Below, piece after piece: positions 9,001-18,849 of a stretch of 64,000 nucleotides of DNA. The stretch is from assembly GCF_000711985.1 (NCBI RefSeq), contig NZ_KL544005.1, positions 199,970 to 263,969 of the forward strand, written 5' to 3'. The translations under genes were made by a program, and so were the position numbers. Numbering within the stretch: position 1 is the stretch's first letter; the number at the start of each line of letters is the position of its first letter. The notes beneath the pieces were generated by a model. The model was given only the letters and a program-made list of their open reading frames with translations. It was not told the DNA's origin and searched no databases. This stretch comes from Rheinheimera texasensis DSM 17496 (GTDB taxonomy: Bacteria > Pseudomonadota > Gammaproteobacteria > Enterobacterales > Alteromonadaceae).

Positions 9001-10079
9001 TCGCACCGTCAAACATGCAAAGCACGGATAACATGGAAACGCTGGCTACGCTGAATAATTTCAGTGAAAAAGTGCTGGTGGGCGGCGATCTGGCAAAAGA
9101 CAGCCGTCAACTGGACCCAACCTATGCTGCGTTTTTTGCAAGCCAGGGCCACCCGGTTGGTAAGCAGTATATGCATATTGCCAACAATGGTTTTACCTCT
9201 GACGTGGTATATGAAACCAAAGCATTCACCGTCGGTTATGCCGGTGATTTTACAATGAGTTTCTGGCATTACTATGAATTCGAAGAAGCCTATGACGGTG
9301 GTGTAGTCGAAATCAGCATCAACGGTTCGGCCTGGACTGATGTCACTAAAGTTATCAGAAGTGCAGCAAACCAACCGGTACAGTATGCGGGTTTCAGCAG
9401 TCAGGGTTATACCTCAGCGCTGGCAGAGTTACTGCCAGGCCGGAAAGCCTTCACCGGCATCATGGATGCTGACCCGGTCGAGGGTTCAACTACTTTTGGC
9501 CGTACCGAAACGATCAATTTTGGTGCTGCACTGAACGGCAATGAAGTGAAATTCCGCTTCCGCGCCGTTTCTGATTCAAATACAAATGAATCAGGCTGGT
9601 ACATTGACAACGTACAGTTCAACAATATCACGACACCGGTGTTCCATTCGGTCGTAGCCGGCGATTCAGTGGCTTGTGATAACCGTGCACCGTTGTTGTC
9701 TGGTGTGAAAGCCAGTGTTGCTGAGCTGAACGAAGGTGGCAGTTTCACGCTGACTGCAGCTGCAACAGACCGTGATGCAGCTGACAAACTGTCCTTCAGC
9801 TGGAAACAATTAAGCGGTACTGCAGCGACGCTGACGAACGCAACCACTGCAACGGCTTCAGTGACAGCACCGTCGATTGCATCAGGCTCTGAAAATCTGG
9901 TGTTTGAAGTAGCAGTTACCGACGGCACCGCAACCACTAAATCGACAGTGACAGTGAAAGTGAACGACGTGCCGGCGCCGGAAGTTATCACTCCGACCAA
10001 GAAAAGCGGTGGTGGTAGCATGAACTGGTTTGCCCTGCTGTTAGCACCTTTAGCGCTGTTACGTCGCCGTAGCAAATAA
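6075..10079 (+). CDS. secreted M36 (fungalysin-type) metalloprotease with PA domain and GlyGly-CTERM
   Basis: A 1334-residue extracellular zinc protease. Signal peptide at about 1-26, then an FTP-like propeptide region. The M36 catalytic domain carries HEWGH (H631, E632, H635) and GEGWGD (E658) as zinc ligands and catalytic base. A protease-associated domain, seen as DVAGKIAIIDRGTCNF, is inserted before the active site at about residues 519-609. Beta-rich C-terminal domains follow, including a PKD/REJ-like segment near 1215-1300. The last 25 residues are a GlyGly-CTERM signal: KKSGGGS, a hydrophobic helix, then RRRSK. Such tails are known to be processed by rhombosortase and tied to type II secretion. 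No rhombosortase gene lies in this window. Confidence 0.95.
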   Translation: MNNFKLSAIAVVVSSALALPAQSAFADSLQQMAAAETQSMSAVQQQPTVSGMTNHVDVQTGETTFSWAPTGLAKPNIAAVAPEYQIEFAATHYLNALTGAAEKGALVQLKPVLAHSYQSEDGVKTAKFRQQFMGIDVFNKEYNILMDAEFNLVAGSGRLANVAAAKTALAANAQFAYADDAVKAAFAASGGDGSQLSLTETTEENGFAVFSVNNAENSKKVLGTPRVKPVYFEKKGKLIAAQYVEIETSNHNDTDSDYFAYVIAGDTGEVLFKNNLKAHAGEFEYRVYANADGRPWDGPHGNVVPAESADQVDATAYLAAPLVKVAHGPIKSKDLWLKSDATITSGNNVFAYVDAIAPNGFTTGDFAAETTGPLVFDYKYRTSEAESSVNNRKAAIVNLFYMNNYLHDQFYDYGFDEKAGNAQLVNYGRGGVEGDPIMAEVQDNSGFDNANMSTPADGRSPRMQMYLWASKDAVFGKDLGITAKTEDGTALTLTAMQGASFGPGQFNAEGQAVTFVDTATPTRDGCTAAATPADVAGKIAIIDRGTCNFTVKVKNAQLAGAIGVVIVNNAAAGLPGMGGADASVTIPSVGISQAEGKAIYDAIAAGKVVNIKMFNNRPFKDSSWDNAIVSHEWGHYISNRLVGNGNGLYNNQGRSMGEGWGDFHALLMVSDASDLKLAGNDKLQRAYAAISYVDSFYYGIRSFPNGNSLEINPRTFKHIGLGDPAKYFTVQDPDTGAAQVHSAGSVWAQMLWQSFVNLVNHHKDYDKAKDRMMSYLVNGYKLTPVGPTYTEARDAILAAAYAKDPEDYKVILKAFADRGMGLGAVAPHRDDPQHTGVVESFKTELSTFDVTAHKLDKTFTDATTGFCTNNSTLDNGETATVQFNVTNKGSAVLKDLKGKIEVTSGHQVTFANGGAITLPELKVMSSATTTPLSFKLEGAKPGDVLQLKLSFPEVDEAIVTSEYSLSERVNLAFATVAPSNMQSTDNMETLATLNNFSEKVLVGGDLAKDSRQLDPTYAAFFASQGHPVGKQYMHIANNGFTSDVVYETKAFTVGYAGDFTMSFWHYYEFEEAYDGGVVEISINGSAWTDVTKVIRSAANQPVQYAGFSSQGYTSALAELLPGRKAFTGIMDADPVEGSTTFGRTETINFGAALNGNEVKFRFRAVSDSNTNESGWYIDNVQFNNITTPVFHSVVAGDSVACDNRAPLLSGVKASVAELNEGGSFTLTAAATDRDAADKLSFSWKQLSGTAATLTNATTATASVTAPSIASGSENLVFEVAVTDGTATTKSTVTVKVNDVPAPEVITPTKKSGGGSMNWFALLLAPLALLRRRSK

Positions 10080-10103
10080 TACGGTTTTAGAAGTATCAGT
10101 AGT

Positions 10104-10136
10104 AAAAGCACCACACTAAACTGTGGTGCTTTTTTT
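10104..10136 (+). terminator. terminator of the M36 protease gene
   Basis: A 12-bp stem with AGCACCACA and TGTGGTGCT at its core and a 6-nt loop, followed by a run of T. It starts 25 bases after the stop codon. Confidence 0.9.
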
Positions 10137-10203
10137 GCGAACCTGCAAATAACCTGGTAACCGCAGTGCGCCCGAAATAATGCTGTCGGCATTGCAAAAA
10201 CAA

Positions 10204-10227
10204 CAAACCCGGCGGTTGCCGGGTTTG
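10204..10227. terminator. terminator downstream of groEL
   Basis: Arms CAAACCCGGC and GCCGGGTTTG around a 4-nt loop, with T-rich tails on both strands, between the convergent protease gene and groEL. Confidence 0.8.
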
Positions 10228-10270
10228 TCTTTTGCAAGAAATGGTGCTGCAGATTAAGCAGCAGCAGGCA

Positions 10271-11911
<1,641 letters not shown>

Positions 11912-11961
11912 CTAATTACCTCAAATCAATTCAATGCGTGGGAAAAGTTATCACCGAACAA

Positions 11962-12252
11962 TTATTCGGTGATGATGCCAAGGATGTTGTCTTCTTTGGT
12001 GATCACGTATTCCTGACCGTCGATTTTCTCAGTGCGTTCGACATAAGCACCGAAAATGACTTTGTCACCCACTTTCACTTCCAGTGGACGCACGCTGCCG
12101 TTTTCCAGAATACGGCCATTGCCGACTGCAACCACTTCACCGCGGGTCGACTTCTCAGCAGATGCGCCTGTCAGCACGATACCACCGGCTGATTTGCTCT
12201 CGGCTTCCAGACGCTTGATGATGACGCGATCATGTAATGGACGAATATTCAT
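11962..12252 (-). CDS. groES: co-chaperonin GroES
   Basis: A 96-residue 10-kDa co-chaperonin that caps the GroEL ring. It begins [16 protein letters not shown] and contains the mobile-loop segment [15 protein letters not shown]. It is the first gene of the groES-groEL operon, with an AGGAGC ribosome binding site. Confidence 0.99.
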   Translation of the reverse strand: MNIRPLHDRVIIKRLEAESKSAGGIVLTGASAEKSTRGEVVAVGNGRILENGSVRPLEVKVGDKVIFGAYVERTEKIDGQEYVITKEDNILGIITE

Positions 12253-12321
12253 GTGTAAAGCTCCTGAACATGTTTTGTGGATTTAATCCCGCGAGCGGGG
12301 TTAAAAAATTTTGTAACCGGG

Positions 12322-12350
12322 ATATGGGGTAAACCCGGAAAAAAACCAAG
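12322..12350 (-). promoter_or_regulatory. sigma-32 (heat-shock) promoter of groES-groEL
   Basis: On the minus strand, CTTGGTT (12350-12344) and CCCCATAT (12329-12322) are separated by 14 bases. The known sigma-32 consensus is CTTGAAA, a 13-15 nt spacer and CCCCATNT, so the -10 matches fully and the -35 in four of seven positions. It lies 70 bases upstream of the groES start. No CIRCE inverted repeat is seen. Confidence 0.8.
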
Positions 12351-12539
12351 GGTATCGACCGAAGATTTTTTTCATGGTCGCTTTGAGACTTTTTGGGAAG
12401 AAGCCAAACACAGAAAAATAAGTGCATAAAATCAGCGCACTGAAAGAAAGTGCCGGCTGCTCCGGTCTGGTGTCGGCTGGTGTGATTGCGCTACAGTAGC
12501 GCCAACTGTTGGCGACCAGAACTTTACCGGAGTCACCGA

Positions 12540-12869
12540 ATGTCCGCGTCACTACAATTAGTGTTATGTAACTGTCCGGACAACGCCAGTGCTCACCGCA
12601 TCGCAGCAGAGTTGCTGCATTTGCGCCAGGCCGCTTGCGTTAATCTGCTACCGGCAATCACGTCGATGTATCACTGGCAAGGGCAGCTCGAAACCGCAAC
12701 AGAGACGATGCTGCTGATCAAAGCGCCGCCTCTGTTGTTTGAGGCCATCTGCCAGACCATTTGCCGCTTACATCCGTATAGCGTGCCGGAAATTATTGCT
12801 ATCCCGGTCAGCCAGGGCTTTTTGCCTTACCTGGATTGGGTCAATGAGGAATGCTCACCGAATGAATAA
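12540..12869 (+). CDS. cutA: CutA1 divalent-cation tolerance protein
   Basis: A 109-residue trimeric cytoplasmic protein of the CutA1 family. The start at 12540 (MSASLQL) has a GGAG site; a longer open frame upstream lacks protein character. The family pattern is clear: CNCPDNASAHRIA, ACVNLLPAITSMYHWQG and ETMLLIK. The family is linked to copper tolerance and to the adjacent dsbD, which it overlaps by 8 bases. The same cutA-dsbD order is found in E. coli. Confidence 0.93.
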   Translation: MSASLQLVLCNCPDNASAHRIAAELLHLRQAACVNLLPAITSMYHWQGQLETATETMLLIKAPPLLFEAICQTICRLHPYSVPEIIAIPVSQGFLPYLDWVNEECSPNE

Positions 12870-14706
12870 CCGCCCTTCTTTCTTCACAGCGCTCTACGCC
12901 TTATTACTGTCGGTCTGTTTGCCACTGCAAGCCGCAGAGCCAGTAGCAGCCAGCCAAAACCCGTTACCGGCGCAGAATATTCTGGCTGCTTTGCAAAAAC
13001 CGCAGTTTTTACCGGTCGATCAGGCCTTTGCGCTGGATTTCGCGCAAAGCGGCGAATCAGTGCGCATCAGCTTTCAAATTGCCGATGGCTATTACCTGTA
13101 CAAACATAAGCTGAAAATCGCCGGTGTGGCGGTGAATTTCAGCAATCCAACATTACCGGCCGGTTTACCGCATGAAGATGAGTATTTTGGCAAAACCGAA
13201 ATTTACCGCCATCAGCTGGTATTTGACGTCAAACTGGCCAATATCGATGCGGATGCCAAATTAAAAGTTCGTTACCAGGGCTGCGCCGATGCTGGCCTGT
13301 GTTACCCGGTGGAAACCCGCGAGATCCCACTGATTAGCACAGCCAAGCCGGACAGCAGCGCCGCAGCATCGGCTGAAACCACAGCAAAATCTGCAGCTTC
13401 GGTCACAACAGCCGCGCCGGTCTCCAGCCAGATTGGTTTGGCTGAGCGCTTAAGCAGTGATAAAAGCCTGCTGACTTTAGGCCTGTTTTTCCTGCTGGGC
13501 TTAGGCCTGGCCTTCACGCCGTGCGTGTTTCCGATGTACCCGATTTTGACCAGTATTATTGTGGGTCAGGGCCAGCAGTTGAGCAACGGCCGGGCGTTTC
13601 GTTTATCTTTTGCCTATGTGCAGGGCATGGCACTGACCTACTCGGCTTTAGGCTTAGTAGTCGCCAGCGCTGGTGTGAAGTTTCAGGCTGCCTTTCAGCA
13701 TCCGGCGGTGTTAATCGGCATGAGTCTGCTGTTTGTGCTGCTGGCCGGCGCGATGTTTGGTTGGATTAACCTGCAATTACCGTCCCGCTGGACGGAAAAA
13801 CTCACCGCCACCAGCAACCGCCAGCAGGGCGGTTCCGTTAAAGGCGCACTGGTAATGGGCGCTTTATCTGGCCTGGTTGCTTCGCCTTGCACCACAGCGC
13901 CTTTGACCGGCGTGCTGTTGTATATCGCACAAAGCGGTGACTTGGCTTATGGCGCACTGGTGCTGTATATCCTGAGCCTCGGCATGGGCCTGCCGTTATT
14001 AATCCTTGGCAGCAGCGGGGGCAAATGGCTGCCAAAACCCGGCGCCTGGATGGATGTCATTAAAGCGATTTTTGGTTTCCTGCTGTTATCAGTGCCGTTG
14101 ATGCTGTTATCGCGCATTGTTGCCGCAGAAGTGCTGTTAGTGTTGGGGTCTTTGTTAGCGCTGGGCTTTGCACTTTACTTGCAGCAAGTACAGCAACTAC
14201 TGAAAACTGCCATGGCGAAAAGCTTATGCTGGTTGATTGCCACGATGCTGGTTTGTGCTGTGATGCTGGCGAATTATCAACAATGGCTGGCCCCGGCTGT
14301 GCAAACTCAATCTGCTGCAATCAGTACCGCTGAAAGTCAGGCGGGCCAGTTTATCGACATTAAAACGCTGGCTGATTTGAACGCACAATTGGCAGAAGCC
14401 AAAGCGCAAAACCAATATGTGATGCTGGATTTGTTCGCCGAGTGGTGTGTCGCCTGCAAAGAGTTTGAGCACATCACATTTGCTGACGCCGGCGTCAAAA
14501 CCGAAATGGCGAAAATCCGCTTATTACGTATCGATGTGACCAAAGCCACTGAACAAGATCAGCAGGTTTTGGACAAGTTTCAGGTGCTGGGTTTACCAAC
14601 TTTATTGTTTTTTGCACCGAACGGCAGCGAATTAACGACATCCCGCATCACTGGTTTTATGGGGCCAGCTGAGTTCAAAGCGCATCTTATCCAGCTGCAG
14701 CAATAA
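12862..14706 (+). CDS. dsbD: thiol:disulfide interchange protein DsbD
   Basis: A 614-residue inner-membrane protein that carries electrons from cytoplasmic thioredoxin to periplasmic DsbC/DsbG and cytochrome c maturation. In order: a signal peptide (start taken at MNNRPSFF), an N-terminal DsbD-alpha domain with the pair in GCADAGLCYP, an eight-helix core with FTPCVFPMYP and ASPCTTAPLTG, and a C-terminal thioredoxin domain with EWCVACKEFE. All three redox Cys pairs are intact. The start overlaps the end of cutA, so translation is probably coupled. An in-frame ATG at 12844 is an alternative start. Confidence 0.96.
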   Translation: MNNRPSFFTALYALLLSVCLPLQAAEPVAASQNPLPAQNILAALQKPQFLPVDQAFALDFAQSGESVRISFQIADGYYLYKHKLKIAGVAVNFSNPTLPAGLPHEDEYFGKTEIYRHQLVFDVKLANIDADAKLKVRYQGCADAGLCYPVETREIPLISTAKPDSSAAASAETTAKSAASVTTAAPVSSQIGLAERLSSDKSLLTLGLFFLLGLGLAFTPCVFPMYPILTSIIVGQGQQLSNGRAFRLSFAYVQGMALTYSALGLVVASAGVKFQAAFQHPAVLIGMSLLFVLLAGAMFGWINLQLPSRWTEKLTATSNRQQGGSVKGALVMGALSGLVASPCTTAPLTGVLLYIAQSGDLAYGALVLYILSLGMGLPLLILGSSGGKWLPKPGAWMDVIKAIFGFLLLSVPLMLLSRIVAAEVLLVLGSLLALGFALYLQQVQQLLKTAMAKSLCWLIATMLVCAVMLANYQQWLAPAVQTQSAAISTAESQAGQFIDIKTLADLNAQLAEAKAQNQYVMLDLFAEWCVACKEFEHITFADAGVKTEMAKIRLLRIDVTKATEQDQQVLDKFQVLGLPTLLFFAPNGSELTTSRITGFMGPAEFKAHLIQLQQ

Positions 14707-14825
14707 GGCTGCAGCACCCGACTGGCGTGGTTTGTGAAACTGCTCAGACCACGCAACACCAAGGCTGAACCGCCCTTTACAACAACAGCGGCGAAAAGTT
14801 CCCATCTGCTGATAAGACCAGTATT

Positions 14826-14856
14826 TTGCTGCCATTTGCTGCGATTTCACTATAAT
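14826..14856 (+). promoter_or_regulatory. putative promoter of aroQ-accB-accC
   Basis: A perfect -10 (TATAAT, 14851-14856) with a TTGCTG element 19 bases upstream, inside the 261-base gap between dsbD and aroQ. The rest of this gap shows only a hairpin with GCGTGGT/ACCACGC arms (14725-14754) after dsbD and no coding sequence. The spacer is longer than ideal. Confidence 0.5.
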
Positions 14857-14967
14857 GAGGCGCAAATCTGCAAATGCCGGCCAGATTTCAGCTGAAAAAG
14901 ATTGTTTTTTCGCCGACCTTTGGCAGGATGGAAGCAGATCCAGAATTATCAACGGAATAATCGACAA

Positions 14968-15429
14968 ATGACTGCCAAATTACGGATTTTGCTGTTAAAC
15001 GGTCCGAACCTGAATATGCTGGGGCAACGCGAGCCACATATTTATGGCGCGCAAACGCTGACACAGATTGTCAGCGATCTGCAGCAAACTGCCGCGTCGA
15101 TGCAGGTGGAATTGTCTCATCTGCAGTCGAACGCTGAGCACGAACTGGTGGGAGCTATCCAACAGTGCCTGGGCCAGCAGGATTTTATCATTATCAATCC
15201 GGGCGCTTTCACCCACACCAGTGTCGCCATCCGCGACGCCTTACTGGCGGTGGCCGTGCCATTTATTGAAGTGCATTTGTCGAATGTTCACGCCCGCGAA
15301 GCATTTCGCCGGCATTCATATTTATCCGATATCGCAAAGGGTGTGATCTGTGGTCTGGGTGCAAACGGTTACCGTTATGCCCTCGACGCAGCGGTCAAAA
15401 CGTTGACCAGCTCGCCCGCTAACCCGTAA
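14968..15429 (+). CDS. aroQ: type II 3-dehydroquinate dehydratase
   Basis: A 153-residue shikimate-pathway enzyme converting 3-dehydroquinate to 3-dehydroshikimate. Type II hallmarks are [15 protein letters not shown] at the N-terminus, the flexible-loop Arg and Tyr (GQREPHIYG), [15 protein letters not shown] and [14 protein letters not shown]. The start is the ATG at 14968; the open frame upstream is not protein-like. It sits directly before accB, an arrangement common in gammaproteobacteria. Confidence 0.97.
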   Translation: MTAKLRILLLNGPNLNMLGQREPHIYGAQTLTQIVSDLQQTAASMQVELSHLQSNAEHELVGAIQQCLGQQDFIIINPGAFTHTSVAIRDALLAVAVPFIEVHLSNVHAREAFRRHSYLSDIAKGVICGLGANGYRYALDAAVKTLTSSPANP

Positions 15430-15456
15430 ATTCCAACCAAGTCAGGCGCAAACGTC

Positions 15457-15912
15457 ATGGATATTAGAAAAATTAAAAAACTGATCGAACTTCTGGAAGA
15501 ATCCGGCATTAACGAGCTGGAAATCACCGAAGGTGAAGAATCTGTGCGCATCAGCCGTGGTGGCCCGGTCCAGCAATATGCGCCGGTACACTACACTGCA
15601 GCACCAGCTGCAGCACCTGCACCAGCCGCCGCAGTGCCAGCAGCTGCACCAGCCGCGGCAGCAGCTCCGGCTGTGACCGGTCATCAACTGCGTTCACCGA
15701 TGGTCGGTACTTTCTACCGTGCCGCTTCACCAACGTCGAAGAACTTCGCCGAAGTCGGTCAAAGCGTTAAAGTCGGCGATACCCTGTGTATCGTTGAAGC
15801 GATGAAAATGATGAACCAGATCCAGGCAGACAAAGCCGGTACTATCACGGCCATTCTGGTAGAAAACGGCGAGCCGGTTGAATTTGACCAGCCTTTATTT
15901 GTGATCGAATAA
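15457..15912 (+). CDS. accB: biotin carboxyl carrier protein of acetyl-CoA carboxylase
   Basis: A 151-residue carrier for the first step of fatty acid synthesis. It has an N-terminal helical domain ([13 protein letters not shown]), an Ala/Pro-rich linker at about residues 48-72, and a biotinyl domain with EAMKMMNQI in which Lys117 is the biotin site. Length and layout match E. coli BCCP. accC follows after 16 bases. Confidence 0.98.
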   Translation: MDIRKIKKLIELLEESGINELEITEGEESVRISRGGPVQQYAPVHYTAAPAAAPAPAAAVPAAAPAAAAAPAVTGHQLRSPMVGTFYRAASPTSKNFAEVGQSVKVGDTLCIVEAMKMMNQIQADKAGTITAILVENGEPVEFDQPLFVIE

Positions 15913-15928
15913 CCGAAAAGGCCGACAC

Positions 15929-17272
15929 ATGTTAGAAAAAGTGCTGATAGCCAACCGGGGTGAAATTGCGCTGCGTATTTTGCGCGCCTGCAAAGAACTC
16001 GGGATTAAAACTGTCGCGGTGCATTCCACCGTCGACCGTAACCTCAAGCATGTGCTGCTGGCGGACGAGACCATCTGTATTGGCCCTGCCCCATCACCAC
16101 AAAGCTACCTGAATATTCCGGCATTAATCGCCGCTGCCGAAGTTACCAACGCCCAGGCCATTCACCCTGGTTATGGTTTCCTCGCTGAGCGTGCGGATTT
16201 TGCCCAGCAAGTCGAAGAAAGCGGTCTGGTCTTTATTGGCCCGCGCCCGGAATCCATCAGCCTGATGGGTGACAAAGTCTCAGCCATCGAAGCGATGAAA
16301 AAAGCCGGTGTACCTTGTGTGCCGGGTTCTGACGGCGCAGTCGGTGACGACGCAGACACTAACAAAGCCATCGCCAAACGCATCGGCTACCCAATCATCG
16401 TTAAAGCTGCCGGTGGCGGTGGTGGTCGCGGTATGCGGGTGGTGCGTAGTGAAGACGAGCTGGTGTCATCGATTGAGATGACCAAAGCCGAAGCCAAAGC
16501 CGCTTTTGGTAATGACATGGTCTACATGGAGAAATTCCTCGAAAACCCACGTCATATCGAAATTCAGGTCTTAGCCGATGGTCAGGGCAAAGCCATTCAC
16601 TTAGGTGAGCGTGACTGTTCGATGCAGCGCCGCCACCAGAAAGTGGTTGAAGAAGCGCCGGCACCTGGTATTACGCAGGAACAGCGTGACTTTATCGGTG
16701 GCCGTTGTGTGCAGGCTTGTATCGACCTGAACTATCGCGGTGCCGGTACTTTTGAATTCCTTTATGAAAACGGTGAATTCTTCTTTATCGAGATGAACAC
16801 CCGTATCCAGGTGGAACACCCGGTCACTGAGATGATCACCGGCGTGGATTTGATTAAAGAGCAGTTACGTATTGCCTCTGGCATGCCGCTGTCGATTAAA
16901 CAGTCCGACATCGTCATTCGCGGCCATGCCGTGGAATGCCGCATCAACGCGGAAGATCCAAAAACCTTTATTCCGTCGCCAGGCACTATTACCCGTTTCC
17001 ACCCGCCAGGTGGCAATGGTGTGCGCTGGGATTCGCATATCTATGCCGATTACACAGTGCCGCCAAACTACGATTCGATGGTCGGTAAGCTCATCACTTA
17101 CGGTGAAAACCGCGCTATTGCTATTGCGCGGATGCGTAATGCGCTGGGCGAGCTGCTGGTCGGTGGTATCAAAACCAATATTGATCTGCACAAAGAGATT
17201 ATGACGGATGCCAACTTTAATCAGGGCGGCACTAACATTCATTATCTTGAGCACAAACTTGGCATGAAATAA
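15929..17272 (+). CDS. accC: biotin carboxylase of acetyl-CoA carboxylase
   Basis: A 447-residue ATP-grasp enzyme that carboxylates biotin on AccB. It shows the N-terminal [12 protein letters not shown], the glycine-rich ATP loop [12 protein letters not shown], the [15 protein letters not shown] strand and the catalytic [13 protein letters not shown] segment. It is full length. A strong terminator follows 29 bases after the stop. Confidence 0.99.
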   Translation: MLEKVLIANRGEIALRILRACKELGIKTVAVHSTVDRNLKHVLLADETICIGPAPSPQSYLNIPALIAAAEVTNAQAIHPGYGFLAERADFAQQVEESGLVFIGPRPESISLMGDKVSAIEAMKKAGVPCVPGSDGAVGDDADTNKAIAKRIGYPIIVKAAGGGGGRGMRVVRSEDELVSSIEMTKAEAKAAFGNDMVYMEKFLENPRHIEIQVLADGQGKAIHLGERDCSMQRRHQKVVEEAPAPGITQEQRDFIGGRCVQACIDLNYRGAGTFEFLYENGEFFFIEMNTRIQVEHPVTEMITGVDLIKEQLRIASGMPLSIKQSDIVIRGHAVECRINAEDPKTFIPSPGTITRFHPPGGNGVRWDSHIYADYTVPPNYDSMVGKLITYGENRAIAIARMRNALGELLVGGIKTNIDLHKEIMTDANFNQGGTNIHYLEHKLGMK

Positions 17273-17300
17273 GTCGGATTTGCTCTGACTTTTTGCAAAC

Positions 17301-17322
17301 AAAGGCGCCAGACGGCGCCTTT
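17301..17322 (+). terminator. terminator of aroQ-accB-accC
   Basis: Arms AAAGGCGCC and GGCGCCTTT with a 4-nt loop, followed by a T-rich tail. Confidence 0.85.
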
Positions 17323-17421
17323 ACTTTGTCCACGGCAGGGCGGCACTCCGCAAAGGCTGGGAGCAGTTTGTGCCGGTTGCCATAGGAGCCCAATGGCGTT
17401 AAGACAAAACCTTGACTGTCC

Positions 17422-17430
17422 TGTTATAAT
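17422..17430 (+). promoter_or_regulatory. extended -10 promoter of prmA (putative)
   Basis: TGTTATAAT combines a TG extension with a perfect TATAAT, 30 bases before the prmA start. No good -35 element stands at 17 bp, which is compatible with an extended -10 promoter. Confidence 0.5.
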
Positions 17431-17460
17431 CCGCCGCTTTGACAGCTGCCGGAAATCGCT

Positions 17461-18354
17461 ATGCCCTGGATCCAACTGCGCGTAAACACCACTGAAAAAC
17501 ATGCTGAGACTGTCAGCGACATGCTGATGAGCTGGGGCGCCCAAGCCGTCAGCTTTGTTGACGCGCAGGACACACCGATTTACGAGCCGATGCCCGGCGA
17601 AGTGATTTACTGGGCCAATACTGTGGTGGTTGGCCTGTTTGATGCCGAGCATCCGATGGATAAAGTGATCCGCAAGCTCGAACAGGTCAGTCTGTTTAAA
17701 CAGGGTGTGCAGTACAAACTAGAGCAGCTGGAAGACAAAGACTGGGAGCGCGAATGGATGGATAACTTCCACCCCATTCGCTTCGGCAACCGTTTGTGGG
17801 TCTGCCCAAGCTGGCGGGACATTCCGGATCCAAGTGCCGTCAATGTGATGCTGGACCCGGGCCTCGCTTTTGGCACCGGCACTCACCCCACCACAGCGCT
17901 TTGTATGGAATGGCTGGATGCACAGAACCTCAGCGACAGTCTGGTGGTCGATTTTGGCTGTGGTTCCGGCATTTTAGGTATCGCGGCGCTGAAACTTGGC
18001 GCCAAACGCGTGGTCGGGATCGACATTGACCCGCAGGCGATTGAAGCCAGCACCGCCAATGCGGCGCGTAATGATGTCGCCGGCCAGATTGAATTGTATT
18101 TACCGAAAGATCAACCCAAGTTGGCCGCAGATGTGGTGGTGGCGAATATCCTCGCCGGCCCGTTGGCGGAACTCAGTCAAATCATCAGCGCCTATGTCCG
18201 CCCAGGTGGTTTACTGGCGTTATCCGGTATTCTGGAAAGCCAGGCGCAATCGGTGATAGATGCCTACAGCGCAGAATTTGACTTTGACCCTGTCGCTGTC
18301 AAAGACGAATGGGTGCGTTTAAGTGCCAAGAAACGAATCTTGCAGGCCGATTAG
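17461..18354 (+). CDS. prmA: ribosomal protein L11 methyltransferase
   Basis: A 297-residue SAM-dependent enzyme that trimethylates L11. It has an N-terminal recognition domain ([16 protein letters not shown]), then the Rossmann methyltransferase core with [14 protein letters not shown], the SAM motif [20 protein letters not shown] and the NILAGPL substrate motif. E. coli PrmA has 293 residues. The order accC-prmA-dusB-fis is conserved in gammaproteobacteria. Confidence 0.97.
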   Translation: MPWIQLRVNTTEKHAETVSDMLMSWGAQAVSFVDAQDTPIYEPMPGEVIYWANTVVVGLFDAEHPMDKVIRKLEQVSLFKQGVQYKLEQLEDKDWEREWMDNFHPIRFGNRLWVCPSWRDIPDPSAVNVMLDPGLAFGTGTHPTTALCMEWLDAQNLSDSLVVDFGCGSGILGIAALKLGAKRVVGIDIDPQAIEASTANAARNDVAGQIELYLPKDQPKLAADVVVANILAGPLAELSQIISAYVRPGGLLALSGILESQAQSVIDAYSAEFDFDPVAVKDEWVRLSAKKRILQAD

Positions 18355-18441
18355 AAACCATATTTGATCTTTGAGTGGCACTGAACAGCCATTTTTCCCG
18401 TTTGGTCGCACCAGGTAACAAATAGCATTTGCAGTCATCAT

Positions 18442-18464
18442 GAAATGTTATAGTATAACATTTG
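18442..18464. promoter_or_regulatory. Zur-type operator
   Basis: A perfect palindrome with 10-bp arms AAATGTTATA (18443-18452) and TATAACATTT (18454-18463) around a central G, flanked by a 5' G. This is essentially the gammaproteobacterial Zur consensus known from znuA/znuCB-type promoters. It contains -10-like hexamers (TATAGT, TATAAC), so Zur bound here would block initiation. No zinc transporter gene is near; the only rightward unit it could control is the short terminated segment that follows. Confidence 0.75.
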
Positions 18465-18560
18465 TGAGTTGTTACAGCAGGCACATACAGCTCTGAAATC
18501 CAAAAACCATGTTCCTGGGATTTTCGCCTGTGGCACTCGAATATTCGGGTGCCTTTTTTA
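18465..18560 (+). ncRNA. candidate Zur-controlled small RNA
   Basis: Directly after the Zur-type palindrome lies a segment of about 95 bases that folds in layers. CAGGC (18478-18482) can pair with GCCTG (18526-18530); inside it GAAATCC (18495-18501) can pair with GGATTTTC (18518-18525, one bulge). It ends in an intrinsic terminator, GGCACTCGAA/TTCGGGTGCC plus six T (18532-18559). The longest open frame here would run through that terminator and has no ribosome binding site. The start point is an estimate. The rest of the gap to dusB (18560-18780) shows nothing I can name. Confidence 0.45.
18532..18559 (+). terminator. intrinsic terminator in the prmA-dusB gap
   Basis: A 10-bp stem (one G-T pair) with GGCAC/GTGCC at its base, followed by TTTTTT. 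It stands 178 bases after prmA and 290 before dusB, so it does not immediately follow any annotated protein gene; it fits a short RNA starting at the Zur-type site. Confidence 0.8.
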
Positions 18561-18785
18561 TTTCCGAAACACAGGACAGGTTCCGATTACGAAACTTTTT
18601 GCGCAGAACATTGTTGATTTCATCCATAAGCATGTGGTGGCATTTTGCACAGCTTCACAATTATCCAGCGTAAATCTTCGCGCCAGACCGCATTCTTATT
18701 TCCGATAAGTCTAGTTTTCAGCCGTTTAGCGATTGTCAACCCGCCAACCCCCGATAAATTTATATTTTTGTTTAAATATTAGCCT

Positions 18786-18813
18786 TTGCATTGTGAGCAA
18801 AAATCCGTAAACT
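18786..18813 (+). promoter_or_regulatory. putative dusB-fis promoter with GC-rich discriminator
   Basis: TTGCAT (18786-18791), a 16-base spacer and TAAACT (18808-18813) are followed by a TAGCGCCCC discriminator. Upstream is an AT-rich stretch (18757-18780). GC-rich discriminators and AT-rich upstream elements are known features of growth-rate- and ppGpp-controlled fis promoters. The start site is inferred. Confidence 0.6.
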
Positions 18814-18849
18814 TAGCGCCCCTTGAGGGTAGAGCCCAGAGACAGAGCG

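Noticed and set aside
9407-10237. Long antisense open frame (276 codons) over the end of the M36 protease gene
   Set aside because: It is a shadow of the real gene's codon bias, with low-complexity Ala/Val/Ser content and no start context.
15600-15672. GCA/GCC-rich repeats in accB
   Set aside because: This is the ordinary Ala/Pro linker of biotin carboxyl carrier proteins, not a mobile or regulatory repeat.
18319-18441. Minus-strand 40-codon frame starting with a double ATG right beside the Zur-type site
   Set aside because: It overlaps the end of prmA, has no ribosome binding site and no terminator. The rightward unit is better supported.
18469-18708. Open frame of 79 codons after the Zur-type site
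   Set aside because: It runs through the intrinsic terminator at 18532-18559, has no ribosome binding site and shows no family pattern.
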